NCBI GenBank assembly: GCA_900466575.1 | Contig: UBMP01000012.1 | Coordinates: forward strand, 1-46,439 | DNA length: 46,439 nt | From: Hyphomicrobiales bacterium | GTDB taxonomy: Bacteria > Pseudomonadota > Alphaproteobacteria > Rhizobiales > Rhizobiaceae | Direction of reading: 5' to 3' | Part shown: positions 17,270-25,202 of the stretch, one piece after another | Numbering within the stretch: the stretch's first letter is position 1 | How the letters are laid out: each line of letters starts with the position of its first letter | Notes under the pieces: generated by a model | What the model was told of the DNA's origin: nothing | The model's input: the letters and a program-made list of their open reading frames with translations, nothing else | Databases searched by the model: none | Translations under genes and position numbers: made by a program

Positions 17270-18466
17270 CTGACATCCGCTCGCGCTCTTTCGATCTGCG
17301 TTCCTTCCCGCAATCGGCAATTCTATTTTCAGAAGACGGTCCGCGCGCTTCTCGCCTCGAAGCGTCGCGACATCGAGTTTGTCCTGACGGACAATTCCGA
17401 CGACCCGTCGATCATGGATGCCTTCATGGCGACGGTCGCCGATGACCTGCGCATCGGCTATCTCCGCTCGCTGGAAAAGCCTCTGTCGATGGTCGACAAC
17501 TGGGAGCGTACCATGGCAGCGGCGACCGGTCGCTGGGTCGCCTTCATCGGAGACGACGATTACATCGATCCTGACGTGGCCGACCTGATCGCGGCCGTGG
17601 AAGCGCGCATTCCCGATGTGGATGCGATCGCCTGGAACAGACTCACCTTTCATTGGCCGGGTGCGCGGGCGCAGGGGATGCAGACCGCAATTCCGACCGG
17701 GTGCCAGATCGTTGAAGTTGCCCGTGACGATCTCATGCGCAAGACTTTCGGCTGGGAGGGGGCGGGCCGTGTGCCGACCTTCATGTTCTCGGCCTATCAC
17801 GCTGCCGTTCGGCGCGATCTGGCTGAGGAAAACCGCACCCGCTTCGGCAATCGCTATTTCGAACATCCGATCGTCGATCAGGACAGCGCCTTCAAGATCA
17901 TCGCGACGGCGAGGCGCTTCGTCTTTTCCGAACGCCCCTTCTCGGTTCTCGGCACATGTCCGAAAAGCAATTCGGCCGCTATCGGCCGCGCTGAAGACAG
18001 CGCGCGCCGCCACGCCGAGTTCATGGTCGATCTCGGCCGCAACCTGGATGACGATCCGCAGATGGCGGATTTTCCGTTTCCCTCCGCCTATGGCGTCACG
18101 GCCTCGGTGGCTGTCAGTCAACATTGGTTCAGAAAGACTTACGGCTTGAGGCACGATGGCTGGGAGGAAAACTATGCCCGCTCCTGCGCCCTCGATTGCC
18201 AGTCGGCGGCAACGCGGGACGATTTCGAGATTATCCGCGCCCGTTACGAGGCGGGCTTCCGGGTCTGGCACGGCGGCCGCTACCTCCCGTTCTTCAACCC
18301 GATATTTTCCGAACCGGTCGAGGCGAGCGGACCCGCCTTCACCGGTGTGACGCCGCTTCTGGTCCATCTGGGCGAGGACTTCGCGGGCGCTGCAACGCCG
18401 CGCGAACTCTATGATGCCGCAGCCGGGATGATGACTCCGCCCGGTGAGATCCCGGTCTCGCTTTGA
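17270..18466 (+). CDS. GT2-like glycosyltransferase, start unresolved or frameshifted
   Basis: A glycosyltransferase-A fold protein of about 398 residues if read from 17270. The N-terminal domain has SICVPSRNRQFYFQKT, the strand end FVLTDNSDD and a DDD-type metal motif in WVAFIGDDDYIDPDV, as in family 2. The C-terminal half matches the minus-strand protein at 22271-23368. The first ATG in this frame (17414) lies inside the GT2 domain, and no ATG, GTG or TTG occurs between the upstream in-frame stop (17168-17170) and 17414. A GTG at 17181 overlapping the preceding stop (GTGA) opens another frame for 30 codons, ending at 17273. So either a one-base frameshift lies near 17230-17275 or translation begins at CTG 17270. 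The coordinate given is that CTG. Confidence 0.75.
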   Translation: MTSARALSICVPSRNRQFYFQKTVRALLASKRRDIEFVLTDNSDDPSIMDAFMATVADDLRIGYLRSLEKPLSMVDNWERTMAAATGRWVAFIGDDDYIDPDVADLIAAVEARIPDVDAIAWNRLTFHWPGARAQGMQTAIPTGCQIVEVARDDLMRKTFGWEGAGRVPTFMFSAYHAAVRRDLAEENRTRFGNRYFEHPIVDQDSAFKIIATARRFVFSERPFSVLGTCPKSNSAAIGRAEDSARRHAEFMVDLGRNLDDDPQMADFPFPSAYGVTASVAVSQHWFRKTYGLRHDGWEENYARSCALDCQSAATRDDFEIIRARYEAGFRVWHGGRYLPFFNPIFSEPVEASGPAFTGVTPLLVHLGEDFAGAATPRELYDAAAGMMTPPGEIPVSL

Positions 18467-18585
18467 GAACCCTCGAAGTATTGGTTGCCAGTCTCGGGCA
18501 AGACATGCCGTCTAATGTGAAAATATGCTAATTGTCATGTCGCCGGCGAATCGCAGATCCGGCGCGCTTTGGGAACCAAGGGGCC

Positions 18586-20259
18586 ATGGTCGAAAACGAT
18601 GTGAAGATCGCGGGACGCAAGCTGCTTCTGGTGGTGTTGCCCTATATTGTCGACAACAGCAAGAACACGAATACCAAGGTCAAGAGCGTCCGTTCGTTCC
18701 TCGCCTTTCCCTATGGTGTTCTGACAATTGCCTCCCATATCCGCAAAGCCTCCGGCGGACTGCATGACGCGGAAATTCTGGATCTGAATATTCCCAGTCC
18801 GCTGGGCGAGGCGGAGCGGCTGCGCCAGGCGCTCGCCCGTGGCGATGTCGATGTCGTGGGCTTCTCCATGTCCTACGACATTTCCTTCGGCTGGCTGAAG
18901 CGCCTGTCCGCGCTGGTCCGCGAGGGCTTTCCGAGCCTCGTTCAGGTTGTTGGTGGCCCCGCGGTGACCACAGGTTTCAAGGACATGATCGAAGAGGGCG
19001 TGAATGTCGATGCCTTCTGCTTTTCGGAAGGTGAGGCCGGGCTGCTGAAGCTTCTGAACGCGGCCGACATGACCAGCGCCTTCGACGGCAATCCATGGAT
19101 CCGCAACACATCCGAAAGCCTGACGAAGGCGCGCCCGCATGCCGTTACCGAGGACCTCGATCTGGTCATCGACGTCGATTACGAGCTGGTCGATGTCCCC
19201 GCCTATTCGATGCGCGAGGCCTTCTCGCCCTTCGTCAAATATACATCCGGGTCGAAGCAGTTCTTCCTGGTGACGTCGCGCGGCTGTCCGTTCAAGTGCA
19301 ATTTCTGCGCGGAGCCCTCCTTCCACGGCGCGTCCATGCGCTACGCCTCGGTCGATCTGATCATCGATCATGTCCGCAAGCTGGTCGACAATTACGGTCT
19401 CAACGTGCTGACCATCTATGATGATCAGCTGCTTCTCAATCGCGACCGCGCCAAGGATCTGTTCCGCAAGCTCGCCCAGTTCAACATCCGCGTCGAAATG
19501 CCGAATGGCGTCACCATGTCCTATATCGATGAGGAAATGGCCTATCTGATGCGGCGTGCCGGGGTGGACACGATTTTTCTCGCCATCGAATCCGGCTCGA
19601 AGCGTGTGCTGAAGGAGATCATCTTCAAGCCGATCTCCTTCTCCCGCATCAAGCCGACAGTGGAGCTCCTGCAGGCAAACGGCATCTTTACCTGTGCCTT
19701 CTTCGTCCTCGGTCTTCCCGGCGAGACGGATGCCGAGCGTGAGGAGACCCGTCAGTTCATCCTGGACACGGGCTTCGACTGGGCGTTCTTCAACTACGCC
19801 ACGCCGCTGCGGGGCAGTGCCCTGTTCGAACAGTGCAAGCGCGAAGGCTGGCTTGCGCCGGAGCATCAGCGTATCGGCACGATCGACATGACCGACTACG
19901 TCATCAATGCGCCGGGAATAGACAAGGTTGCGCTCAAGCGTTTCCTGTTCGACCTCAACCTCGAGGCCAATTTCGTCAAGAACCGCAATCTGCGCGAAGG
20001 CAATTTCGATCTCGCGGCGACGACCTTCAGGGAAGTCATCAACCGTCACGAATCGCAGCCGTTCGCCCACTACTTCCTGGCTGAAGCCTATACGGGCATG
20101 GGCCCCGAGCATCAGCGTCTTGCTTCTGCACATTATCGTCGCTTCCTTGAAATTACGGATGCCGATGCCGAATGGGCCGATCACGCCGCCCGCTACGGGC
20201 TCGACTTTTCGCGGACTATCCCGCTGCCAGCGATCGAGGGCGTCAACGCCGGCGCATGA
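18586..20259 (+). CDS. Radical SAM protein with B12-binding-like N-terminus and TPR-like tail
   Basis: A 557-residue protein. Residues about 10-150 look like the Rossmann-type cobalamin-binding domain common in this class (KLLLVVLPYI, FPYGVLTIASHIRK, DVVGFSMSYD, VQVVGGPAVTTGF). The classical DxHxxG cobalamin motif is not evident. The radical SAM core follows, with cluster cysteines C234, C238 and C241 in RGCPFKCNFC and the strand IFLAIESGSKRVL. The C-terminal 100 residues contain TPR-like helices (NFDLAATTFREVINRH, FAHYFLAEAYTGMG). Such enzymes perform methylations or rearrangements on unreactive carbons. The substrate is unknown; its place in a sugar operon suggests a sugar or lipid-linked glycan. 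The start at 18586 has AAGGGG just upstream. The stop overlaps the next start. Confidence 0.9.
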   Translation: MVENDVKIAGRKLLLVVLPYIVDNSKNTNTKVKSVRSFLAFPYGVLTIASHIRKASGGLHDAEILDLNIPSPLGEAERLRQALARGDVDVVGFSMSYDISFGWLKRLSALVREGFPSLVQVVGGPAVTTGFKDMIEEGVNVDAFCFSEGEAGLLKLLNAADMTSAFDGNPWIRNTSESLTKARPHAVTEDLDLVIDVDYELVDVPAYSMREAFSPFVKYTSGSKQFFLVTSRGCPFKCNFCAEPSFHGASMRYASVDLIIDHVRKLVDNYGLNVLTIYDDQLLLNRDRAKDLFRKLAQFNIRVEMPNGVTMSYIDEEMAYLMRRAGVDTIFLAIESGSKRVLKEIIFKPISFSRIKPTVELLQANGIFTCAFFVLGLPGETDAEREETRQFILDTGFDWAFFNYATPLRGSALFEQCKREGWLAPEHQRIGTIDMTDYVINAPGIDKVALKRFLFDLNLEANFVKNRNLREGNFDLAATTFREVINRHESQPFAHYFLAEAYTGMGPEHQRLASAHYRRFLEITDADAEWADHAARYGLDFSRTIPLPAIEGVNAGA

Positions 20260-21098
20260 GCAAGGTCTTCCTCACTGGCGCGAGTGGGTTTGTGGGTCGG
20301 CAGATCCTCAAGCAGCTGCTTGCCGCTGGCCATGAGGTGACGGTCGCGGCGCGCCCGGGCAGTTTGCTCCGCGCCGGCATCCCGACCAGTCATGTGAACG
20401 TCGTTCTCACGCGCGATCTGTTCGCCGAACGCGAAGACTGGTGGACGCGGGCACTCGTGGGTCACGATACGCTCATCCACGCCGCCTGGTATGTCGATCC
20501 GAAAACCTACCAGCGTTCGCGCTACAATTTCATCTGCACGGTCGGCAGTATCGTGATGGCGCGGGCGGCGGCGCGGGCCGGTGTCGGCCACGTCATCGGG
20601 CTCGGAACCTGCATGGAATATCGCCTGCCTTCGACGCGCATCCAGCCCGATGCGCCACTCGGCCCGTCGACCGTCTATTCCGCCGCCAAACTCGCCACCT
20701 ATTTCTCGCTCCGGCGGCATACCGCCCTGGCCGGCCAGCGCTTCACCTGGGCCCGGCTCTTCTATCTTCATGGCGAGGGGGAGCAGCAGGGGCGGCTTGC
20801 ACCCTATATCCGCGATTGTATCGCGCGCGGCGAACATGCCCGGCTCTCAGCCGGCACGCAACTGCGTGACTATCTCGACGTTGCGGAGGCGGGCCGCATG
20901 ATCGCGGCCCTTGCGGATACCCGGCAGACCGGCGTCGTCAACATCTGCTCAGGCCGCCCAACGACCATACGTCTGTTCGCGGAACGGATTGCCGATGCTT
21001 ATGGAAGGCGGGATCTCCTGATCTTCTCAGGTGATCCGATCCCGCCTCATGATCCCGCGGCCGTCGTCGGCGTCTGCAATTGGCAGGCGCCGCAATGA
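20256..21098 (+). CDS. NAD-dependent epimerase/dehydratase family protein (sugar reductase/epimerase)
   Basis: A 280-residue extended short-chain dehydrogenase. The cofactor loop is FLTGASGFVG (G8, G11, G14); the catalytic pair is Y141/K145 in YSAAK, with a GTCMEY segment upstream in place of the usual serine-threonine strand. LRDYLDVAEAG and VVNICSGRPTTIRLFAERI are typical of nucleotide-sugar reductases and epimerases. In this operon it could be the final 4-ketoreductase of the CDP-sugar pathway, or less likely the missing 4,6-dehydratase, although it is shorter than RfbG. It overlaps the genes on both sides (ATGA at 20256 and 21095). Confidence 0.88.
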   Translation: MSKVFLTGASGFVGRQILKQLLAAGHEVTVAARPGSLLRAGIPTSHVNVVLTRDLFAEREDWWTRALVGHDTLIHAAWYVDPKTYQRSRYNFICTVGSIVMARAAARAGVGHVIGLGTCMEYRLPSTRIQPDAPLGPSTVYSAAKLATYFSLRRHTALAGQRFTWARLFYLHGEGEQQGRLAPYIRDCIARGEHARLSAGTQLRDYLDVAEAGRMIAALADTRQTGVVNICSGRPTTIRLFAERIADAYGRRDLLIFSGDPIPPHDPAAVVGVCNWQAPQ

Positions 21099-22321
21099 CC
21101 CAGGCCATTCGCGTGGTGCATCTGGCCGCCCATCTCGGCGGCGGCGTCGGCAAGGCCCACGCGGCGATCCGCGCCGTTGATACTCACGCGGCCGATCATG
21201 TCTACATCTTGCTGGAGCCTGCGCGCGATCGCCGCTACGCGGAGGCGATCGCAGCGACGGGCGCCACAATCATCGAAAAGCCGGCCGAGGACCATTTGCT
21301 CGCGCTTCTGGAAGAGGCGGATGTCGTGCAGGTCGAATTCTGGAACCATCCGCGTCTCTACGAAGCGCTGTCGCGCTTGCCTCTGCCCGCCGGGCGCTAC
21401 CTGTTCTGGTCTCACATCTCAGGTCTCGCTCCGCCGTTGATAGCGGAAGGCTTGACCGAGGCGGCAGAGATTTTCGCCTACACCTCCGCTTGCTCGCTGG
21501 CCCGGTCGGCCACCGGCGATCTGCGCGTTATCGGCAGCGGCTTCGGGCTGAACGACCCGCCGAAGCGAAGGCCGCTGGGCGCGGAACCGCGGGGCGGTTA
21601 TCTCGGCACGGTGGATTTCGTGAAGATGAGCCCGGACTTTTTCTCGATCATTGATGCAGTCGAGGGGCCGCATTTCGAGATCGCCGTCTATGGCGCCTTC
21701 GATCCGGAAGGTGGTCCGGCACGCGCGCATGCTTCCATGCGGCATCCGGAACGTGTCAGAATGATGGGTCAGACGGACGACCCGGCGCACGCGCTCGCCG
21801 GTTTGGACTTCTTCTTTTATCCGCTCGCTCGCAACCATTTCGGCACCGCGGAAAATGCGCTTGTCGAGGCCATGTCGGCGGGTCTTGCGCCACTCGTTCT
21901 CAACAATCCTGCCGAGCGCGCCATCGTCACCGATGGTGCGACAGGACTCGTTGCAGAAGGCGCGGAGGACTGCGTGCGGGCGCTGACCCGGCTGCTAACC
22001 GAGCCTTCATTGCGGGAGAAGCTGGGCGACGCTGCAGCGGTGGAGGCCAGCCGCCTGTTCCGCCCGGAAGTATCGCGGGCGGATTTTTCAGCGGCCTACG
22101 CTGACCTGATGCTGCGCGCCAAAAAACTACCTGATTTTGCCGCCGCGCTTGGCCGCAATCCGCTCGACTGGTTTCTCGGCAGCTTCCCGCAGGGAGCCGT
22201 GGCTGCGGAAGGCAAGCCTTCCAAGGGCAGCCTCGCGCATTTCCTGGCCTGTTTTCCGGATGACGAAGACTTAAATCGCAGTGCCCGCGCCGCAGATGAG
22301 GCGAACGGGTGCGAGGAATGA
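21095..22321 (+). CDS. Glycosyltransferase, GT4-like (GT-B fold)
   Basis: A 408-residue cytoplasmic glycosyltransferase. The N-terminus has the glycine-rich VVHLAAHLGGGVGKAH loop. The C-terminal domain carries HFGTAENALVEAMSAGLAPLVLNN, the E-x7-E-type donor motif of family 4, followed by TDGATGLVAEGAEDCVRAL. It probably transfers a sugar, possibly the one made by the upstream genes, onto a surface glycan. The start overlaps the preceding stop (ATGA). The last 51 bases overlap the 3' end of the convergent gene on the other strand. The C-terminal tail beyond about residue 350 is Ala-rich and not obviously part of the fold. Confidence 0.88.
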   Translation: MTQAIRVVHLAAHLGGGVGKAHAAIRAVDTHAADHVYILLEPARDRRYAEAIAATGATIIEKPAEDHLLALLEEADVVQVEFWNHPRLYEALSRLPLPAGRYLFWSHISGLAPPLIAEGLTEAAEIFAYTSACSLARSATGDLRVIGSGFGLNDPPKRRPLGAEPRGGYLGTVDFVKMSPDFFSIIDAVEGPHFEIAVYGAFDPEGGPARAHASMRHPERVRMMGQTDDPAHALAGLDFFFYPLARNHFGTAENALVEAMSAGLAPLVLNNPAERAIVTDGATGLVAEGAEDCVRALTRLLTEPSLREKLGDAAAVEASRLFRPEVSRADFSAAYADLMLRAKKLPDFAAALGRNPLDWFLGSFPQGAVAAEGKPSKGSLAHFLACFPDDEDLNRSARAADEANGCEE

Positions 22322-23368
22322 GCGCATGACGCGGTAGAAATCCTGCGCTGTCCGTGCCTTGCCGATGAAGCGGTCGACCATCAGCATATTGCCATGCAGC
22401 CCGCGCCGGATATCCGGTTGTTGCGGTCCCGCATAATACGGCTGGAAGAGATGGGCATGTCGCCCGCCGTCCCAGGCGCGGAACGCCTTGTCATAGGCCT
22501 CGCATTTTGCCGCGAAGGTTTCTTCGTCGGTCTCCAGCAGGCAATCGATCGTGGCGGCGCGCACGAAGGCATCTTCGGCGCCCGGGCCCCAGGGCGCTCC
22601 CATTTCCATGAAGACGGCGTTCTGTACCTCTGCGATGCCGGCGGTCTCGCCAATCCCCGCATGGAAGGGAAAGCCGGGCGTTGGGATTCCGGCCGGGTCG
22701 GGGGAGAAGCGTTGCTTGGCGATGATCGACATCGGCCTCTCGCAAAAGGCAAGCTCATTCGCCATGAAGATCGTCCGCGCCTGCCACTCGGCAGCAGGGA
22801 GCGGCGAAACGCGACCGGACGCGCGGAGGCTTTCGACAATGGTCAGTGCCAGCTGACGCTTCAGCGCGCCGTGATGGAGCCCGAAGGGCATGCGGGGAAT
22901 GTTCAGACTGTTTTCCCACATGAAGAAGGCCTTCAGCATGACAGTCTTGTCGATGTTGACGATGGCATACTGGCTCGGAACGCCGACGGAGAAGCGCCGA
23001 TCCGGGGGATCATTCGCATCGATCTGCAGCGTGTGCCAGGAGAGCGCATCGGCGGCGGGATTGGCCTCGCCCACAAACCCGACCATGATGGCAAGCTCGG
23101 GCTCCAGCATGTCGTCGGGCTTGACGAGCGTGACCCAGTCGCCAGTGGAAGCCGATACCAGCGCCGACCAGATCGTCTGCTGCGGCGTGCTCGGCGGCAT
23201 GGTCGGCAGAAGCCTCAGGCGCGGATCGTCAGCGGCTGGACCATCGCCGTTCTCTAAAGTCACGATTTCGAGATCAAGCGAAGGATCGGCCAGAAGGGCA
23301 CCGAGAAGAGCCGCAAGGCCGCTCTCGGGTGCTTGGGCAGGCGGTATAAGGACCGACAGACGAGGCAT
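22271..23368 (-). CDS. GT2-like glycosyltransferase, homologue of the protein at 17270-18466
   Basis: A 365-residue protein with the layout of the plus-strand GT2-like protein: N-terminal strand LSVLIPP, a GDWVTLVKPDDMLEPE segment aligned with GRWVAFIGDDDYIDPD, FCERPMSIIAKQRFSPD aligned with FSERPFSVLGTCPKSN, and a shared C-terminal pattern (YDKAFRAWDGGRHAHLFQP versus YEAGFRVWHGGRYLPFFNP). Two of the three metal-motif acids remain, so activity is plausible but not certain. It converges on the operon and overlaps its last gene by 51 bases. It probably acts in the same glycan pathway. GGAG-like sequence precedes the ATG. Confidence 0.82.
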   Translation of the reverse strand: MPRLSVLIPPAQAPESGLAALLGALLADPSLDLEIVTLENGDGPAADDPRLRLLPTMPPSTPQQTIWSALVSASTGDWVTLVKPDDMLEPELAIMVGFVGEANPAADALSWHTLQIDANDPPDRRFSVGVPSQYAIVNIDKTVMLKAFFMWENSLNIPRMPFGLHHGALKRQLALTIVESLRASGRVSPLPAAEWQARTIFMANELAFCERPMSIIAKQRFSPDPAGIPTPGFPFHAGIGETAGIAEVQNAVFMEMGAPWGPGAEDAFVRAATIDCLLETDEETFAAKCEAYDKAFRAWDGGRHAHLFQPYYAGPQQPDIRRGLHGNMLMVDRFIGKARTAQDFYRVMRSFLAPVRLICGAGTAI

Positions 23369-23594
23369 GGGCGTCTCCGCGCCGGGCGTCGAAGGAATGA
23401 AGCGGCCCGGAACCGTTCAGGCGCGCGGCCAGGATGGCGGGGAGGGTGCGGTCCTGTCCCGTGCTCCGGCGCGCGCCTGAACATCTCCTGTCTATGACCG
23501 CTAGCTTGAGCGAAACTAACGATCGGCAGTTTCCTTTCCGTCGCCCCGACAGAGCATTCGCCGGCCGCTTTCGGGCTGCGCACCGGTGGCGAAA

Positions 23595-23999
23595 TTACTT
23601 GGCGAGCTGGTAAAGCATCGTCGCACGGTTGCCGGAGGCGCAATAGCCGAGGATCTTTCCCGTCTCTTCACGCAGGATTTGCTTGAGCTGCGAGGCCTGC
23701 TGCACGGGCATGGAGCCCGGGGAAACGGGCAGGTAATAGGCATGAAGACCGGCAGCCTTGGCCGCAGCTTCCACCTCGGCAAACGCGGGCTGTCCAAAAC
23801 CTTCGCCATCCGGGCGAAGGCAGCAGATGGCGGAAAAGCCTGCCTCTTTCAGTGCCGCAACATGATCCGCTGAGATCTGTCCGGTGACGAAATAGTTGCT
23901 GTCGATCTGGCGCATGGAGGTCTTTGAACCTTTCTTGAGGAGAGCGGAAAGAAGCCGGCTGAACAAGCCGGCCTGCAATGGCGAACTGTCGGATGTCAT
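23595..23999 (-). CDS. DUF442/TIGR01244-type phosphatase-like protein
   Basis: A 134-residue small protein of the dual-specificity phosphatase-like family that also forms the N-terminal part of the Blh persulfide dioxygenase fusions. The signature is YCASGNRATMLYQLAK: a nucleophilic cysteine followed five residues later by arginine. IDSNYFVTGQISADHVAALKEAGF and CLRPDGE are the other family blocks. The family normally starts near MRQIDSNYF, so a start at 23915 (106 residues) is possible; from 23999 there is an extra Leu/Lys-rich N-terminus. The strand and a 226-base gap separate it from the glycosyltransferase downstream. Family members act on sulfur species or phosphoesters; the substrate here is unknown. 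Confidence 0.85.
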   Translation of the reverse strand: MTSDSSPLQAGLFSRLLSALLKKGSKTSMRQIDSNYFVTGQISADHVAALKEAGFSAICCLRPDGEGFGQPAFAEVEAAAKAAGLHAYYLPVSPGSMPVQQASQLKQILREETGKILGYCASGNRATMLYQLAK

Positions 24000-24200
24000 G
24001 ATGCGGAACTTTCAAAGCGGGGCATGTCGTTCATGCAGAATAATATATATAATAATGAATATGTTTTCAAGCTTTGACGCCATTATTCCAGGACAGAGCT
24101 TGCGGCGGACAGGCCCATGCCCACCGCGCCAAAATTGCAGTTGCGCCGGGCCTTTCAAAAGCTATCGTGCGTCGCAATCGAATCGAACGCGGAGATTGTC

Positions 24201-25193
24201 ATGGCAGTTCTGGTCACGGGCGGCGCCGGCTACATCGGCAGCCACATGGTCTGGGCCCTGATCGATGCCGGTGAGGATGTCGTCGTGATCGACCGTCTCT
24301 CCACCGGAAACCGCTGGGCGATCGCGCCGGAAGCGAAATTCTACGAGGGCGACGTTGCCGATACCCTGCTTCTCGATCGCATTGCCACCGAGAACCGGAT
24401 CGACGCCATCATCCACTTCGCGGGCTCCATCGTTGTGCCGGAATCCGTCAGCGACCCGCTCGGCTACTATGAGAACAACACCGTCAAGTCGCGCGCGCTG
24501 ATCGCCTGGGCGGTGAAGGCGGGCGTGAAACATTTCGTCTTCTCCTCGACGGCGGCCGTCTATGGCACTCCGGAGGGCTCGGATCCTGTCTCCGAAACCG
24601 CGCGGCTCTCGCCGGAATCGCCCTATGGAAGTTCCAAGCTGATGACGGAGATCATGCTGCGCGATACCGCTGCCGCCCATGATTTCACCTATACGGCGCT
24701 GCGCTATTTCAACGTAGCGGGTGCCGATCCCAAGGGGCGGAGCGGCCAGTCGACGCCAGGCGCCACGCACCTGATCAAGGTTGCAAGCCAGGTCGTGACC
24801 GGCCAGCGGGAGAAGATCGACGTCTTCGGCACGGACTATCCCACGCCAGACGGCACCTGCGTGCGCGACTATATCCATGTGACCGATCTCGCAGATGCCC
24901 ATCTGAAGGCGCTGCTGCGCATGCGCGCCGGCGGTGGGTCGCTGGTCGCCAATTGCGGTTATGGCCGCGGCTTCTCGGTTCTGGAAGTTCTGGACACGAT
25001 GAAGAAGGTCGTCGGCCGCGATTTCAACATCGGCTTCGGCCCCCGCCGTGCCGGCGATGCCGTCCTCATCGTCGCCAATCCGGCGGTCGCCAAGCGCGAA
25101 CTCGGCTGGCAGCCGGTGCACGACAATCTCGAGGAGATCATCTCCTCCGCGCTGGCCTGGGAAGAGCATCTGCGGCGGAAGAATTCGTATTGA
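24201..25193 (+). CDS. galE: UDP-glucose 4-epimerase GalE
   Basis: A 330-residue NAD-dependent epimerase interconverting UDP-glucose and UDP-galactose, the source of galactose for surface polysaccharides. It has VTGGAGYIGSHMVWAL at the N-terminus, HFAGSIVVPESV, SSTAAVYG, the catalytic YGSSK, RYFNVAGADP, CVRDYIHVTDLADAH and a NCGYGRGFSVLEV block, all diagnostic of GalE. The start at 24201 follows GGAG (24191-24194) and places the Rossmann glycine loop normally; the frame is open upstream to 24117 without support. It lies close to the sugar operon but in a separate transcription unit, preceded by a very AT-rich stretch (24040-24065). Confidence 0.95.
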   Translation: MAVLVTGGAGYIGSHMVWALIDAGEDVVVIDRLSTGNRWAIAPEAKFYEGDVADTLLLDRIATENRIDAIIHFAGSIVVPESVSDPLGYYENNTVKSRALIAWAVKAGVKHFVFSSTAAVYGTPEGSDPVSETARLSPESPYGSSKLMTEIMLRDTAAAHDFTYTALRYFNVAGADPKGRSGQSTPGATHLIKVASQVVTGQREKIDVFGTDYPTPDGTCVRDYIHVTDLADAHLKALLRMRAGGGSLVANCGYGRGFSVLEVLDTMKKVVGRDFNIGFGPRRAGDAVLIVANPAVAKRELGWQPVHDNLEEIISSALAWEEHLRRKNSY

Positions 25194-25202
25194 TCGGAGG
25201 CA

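Noticed and set aside
18535-20184. Minus-strand 549-codon frame across the radical SAM gene
   Set aside because: Antisense to a clear CxxxCxxC enzyme; no recognisable domain.
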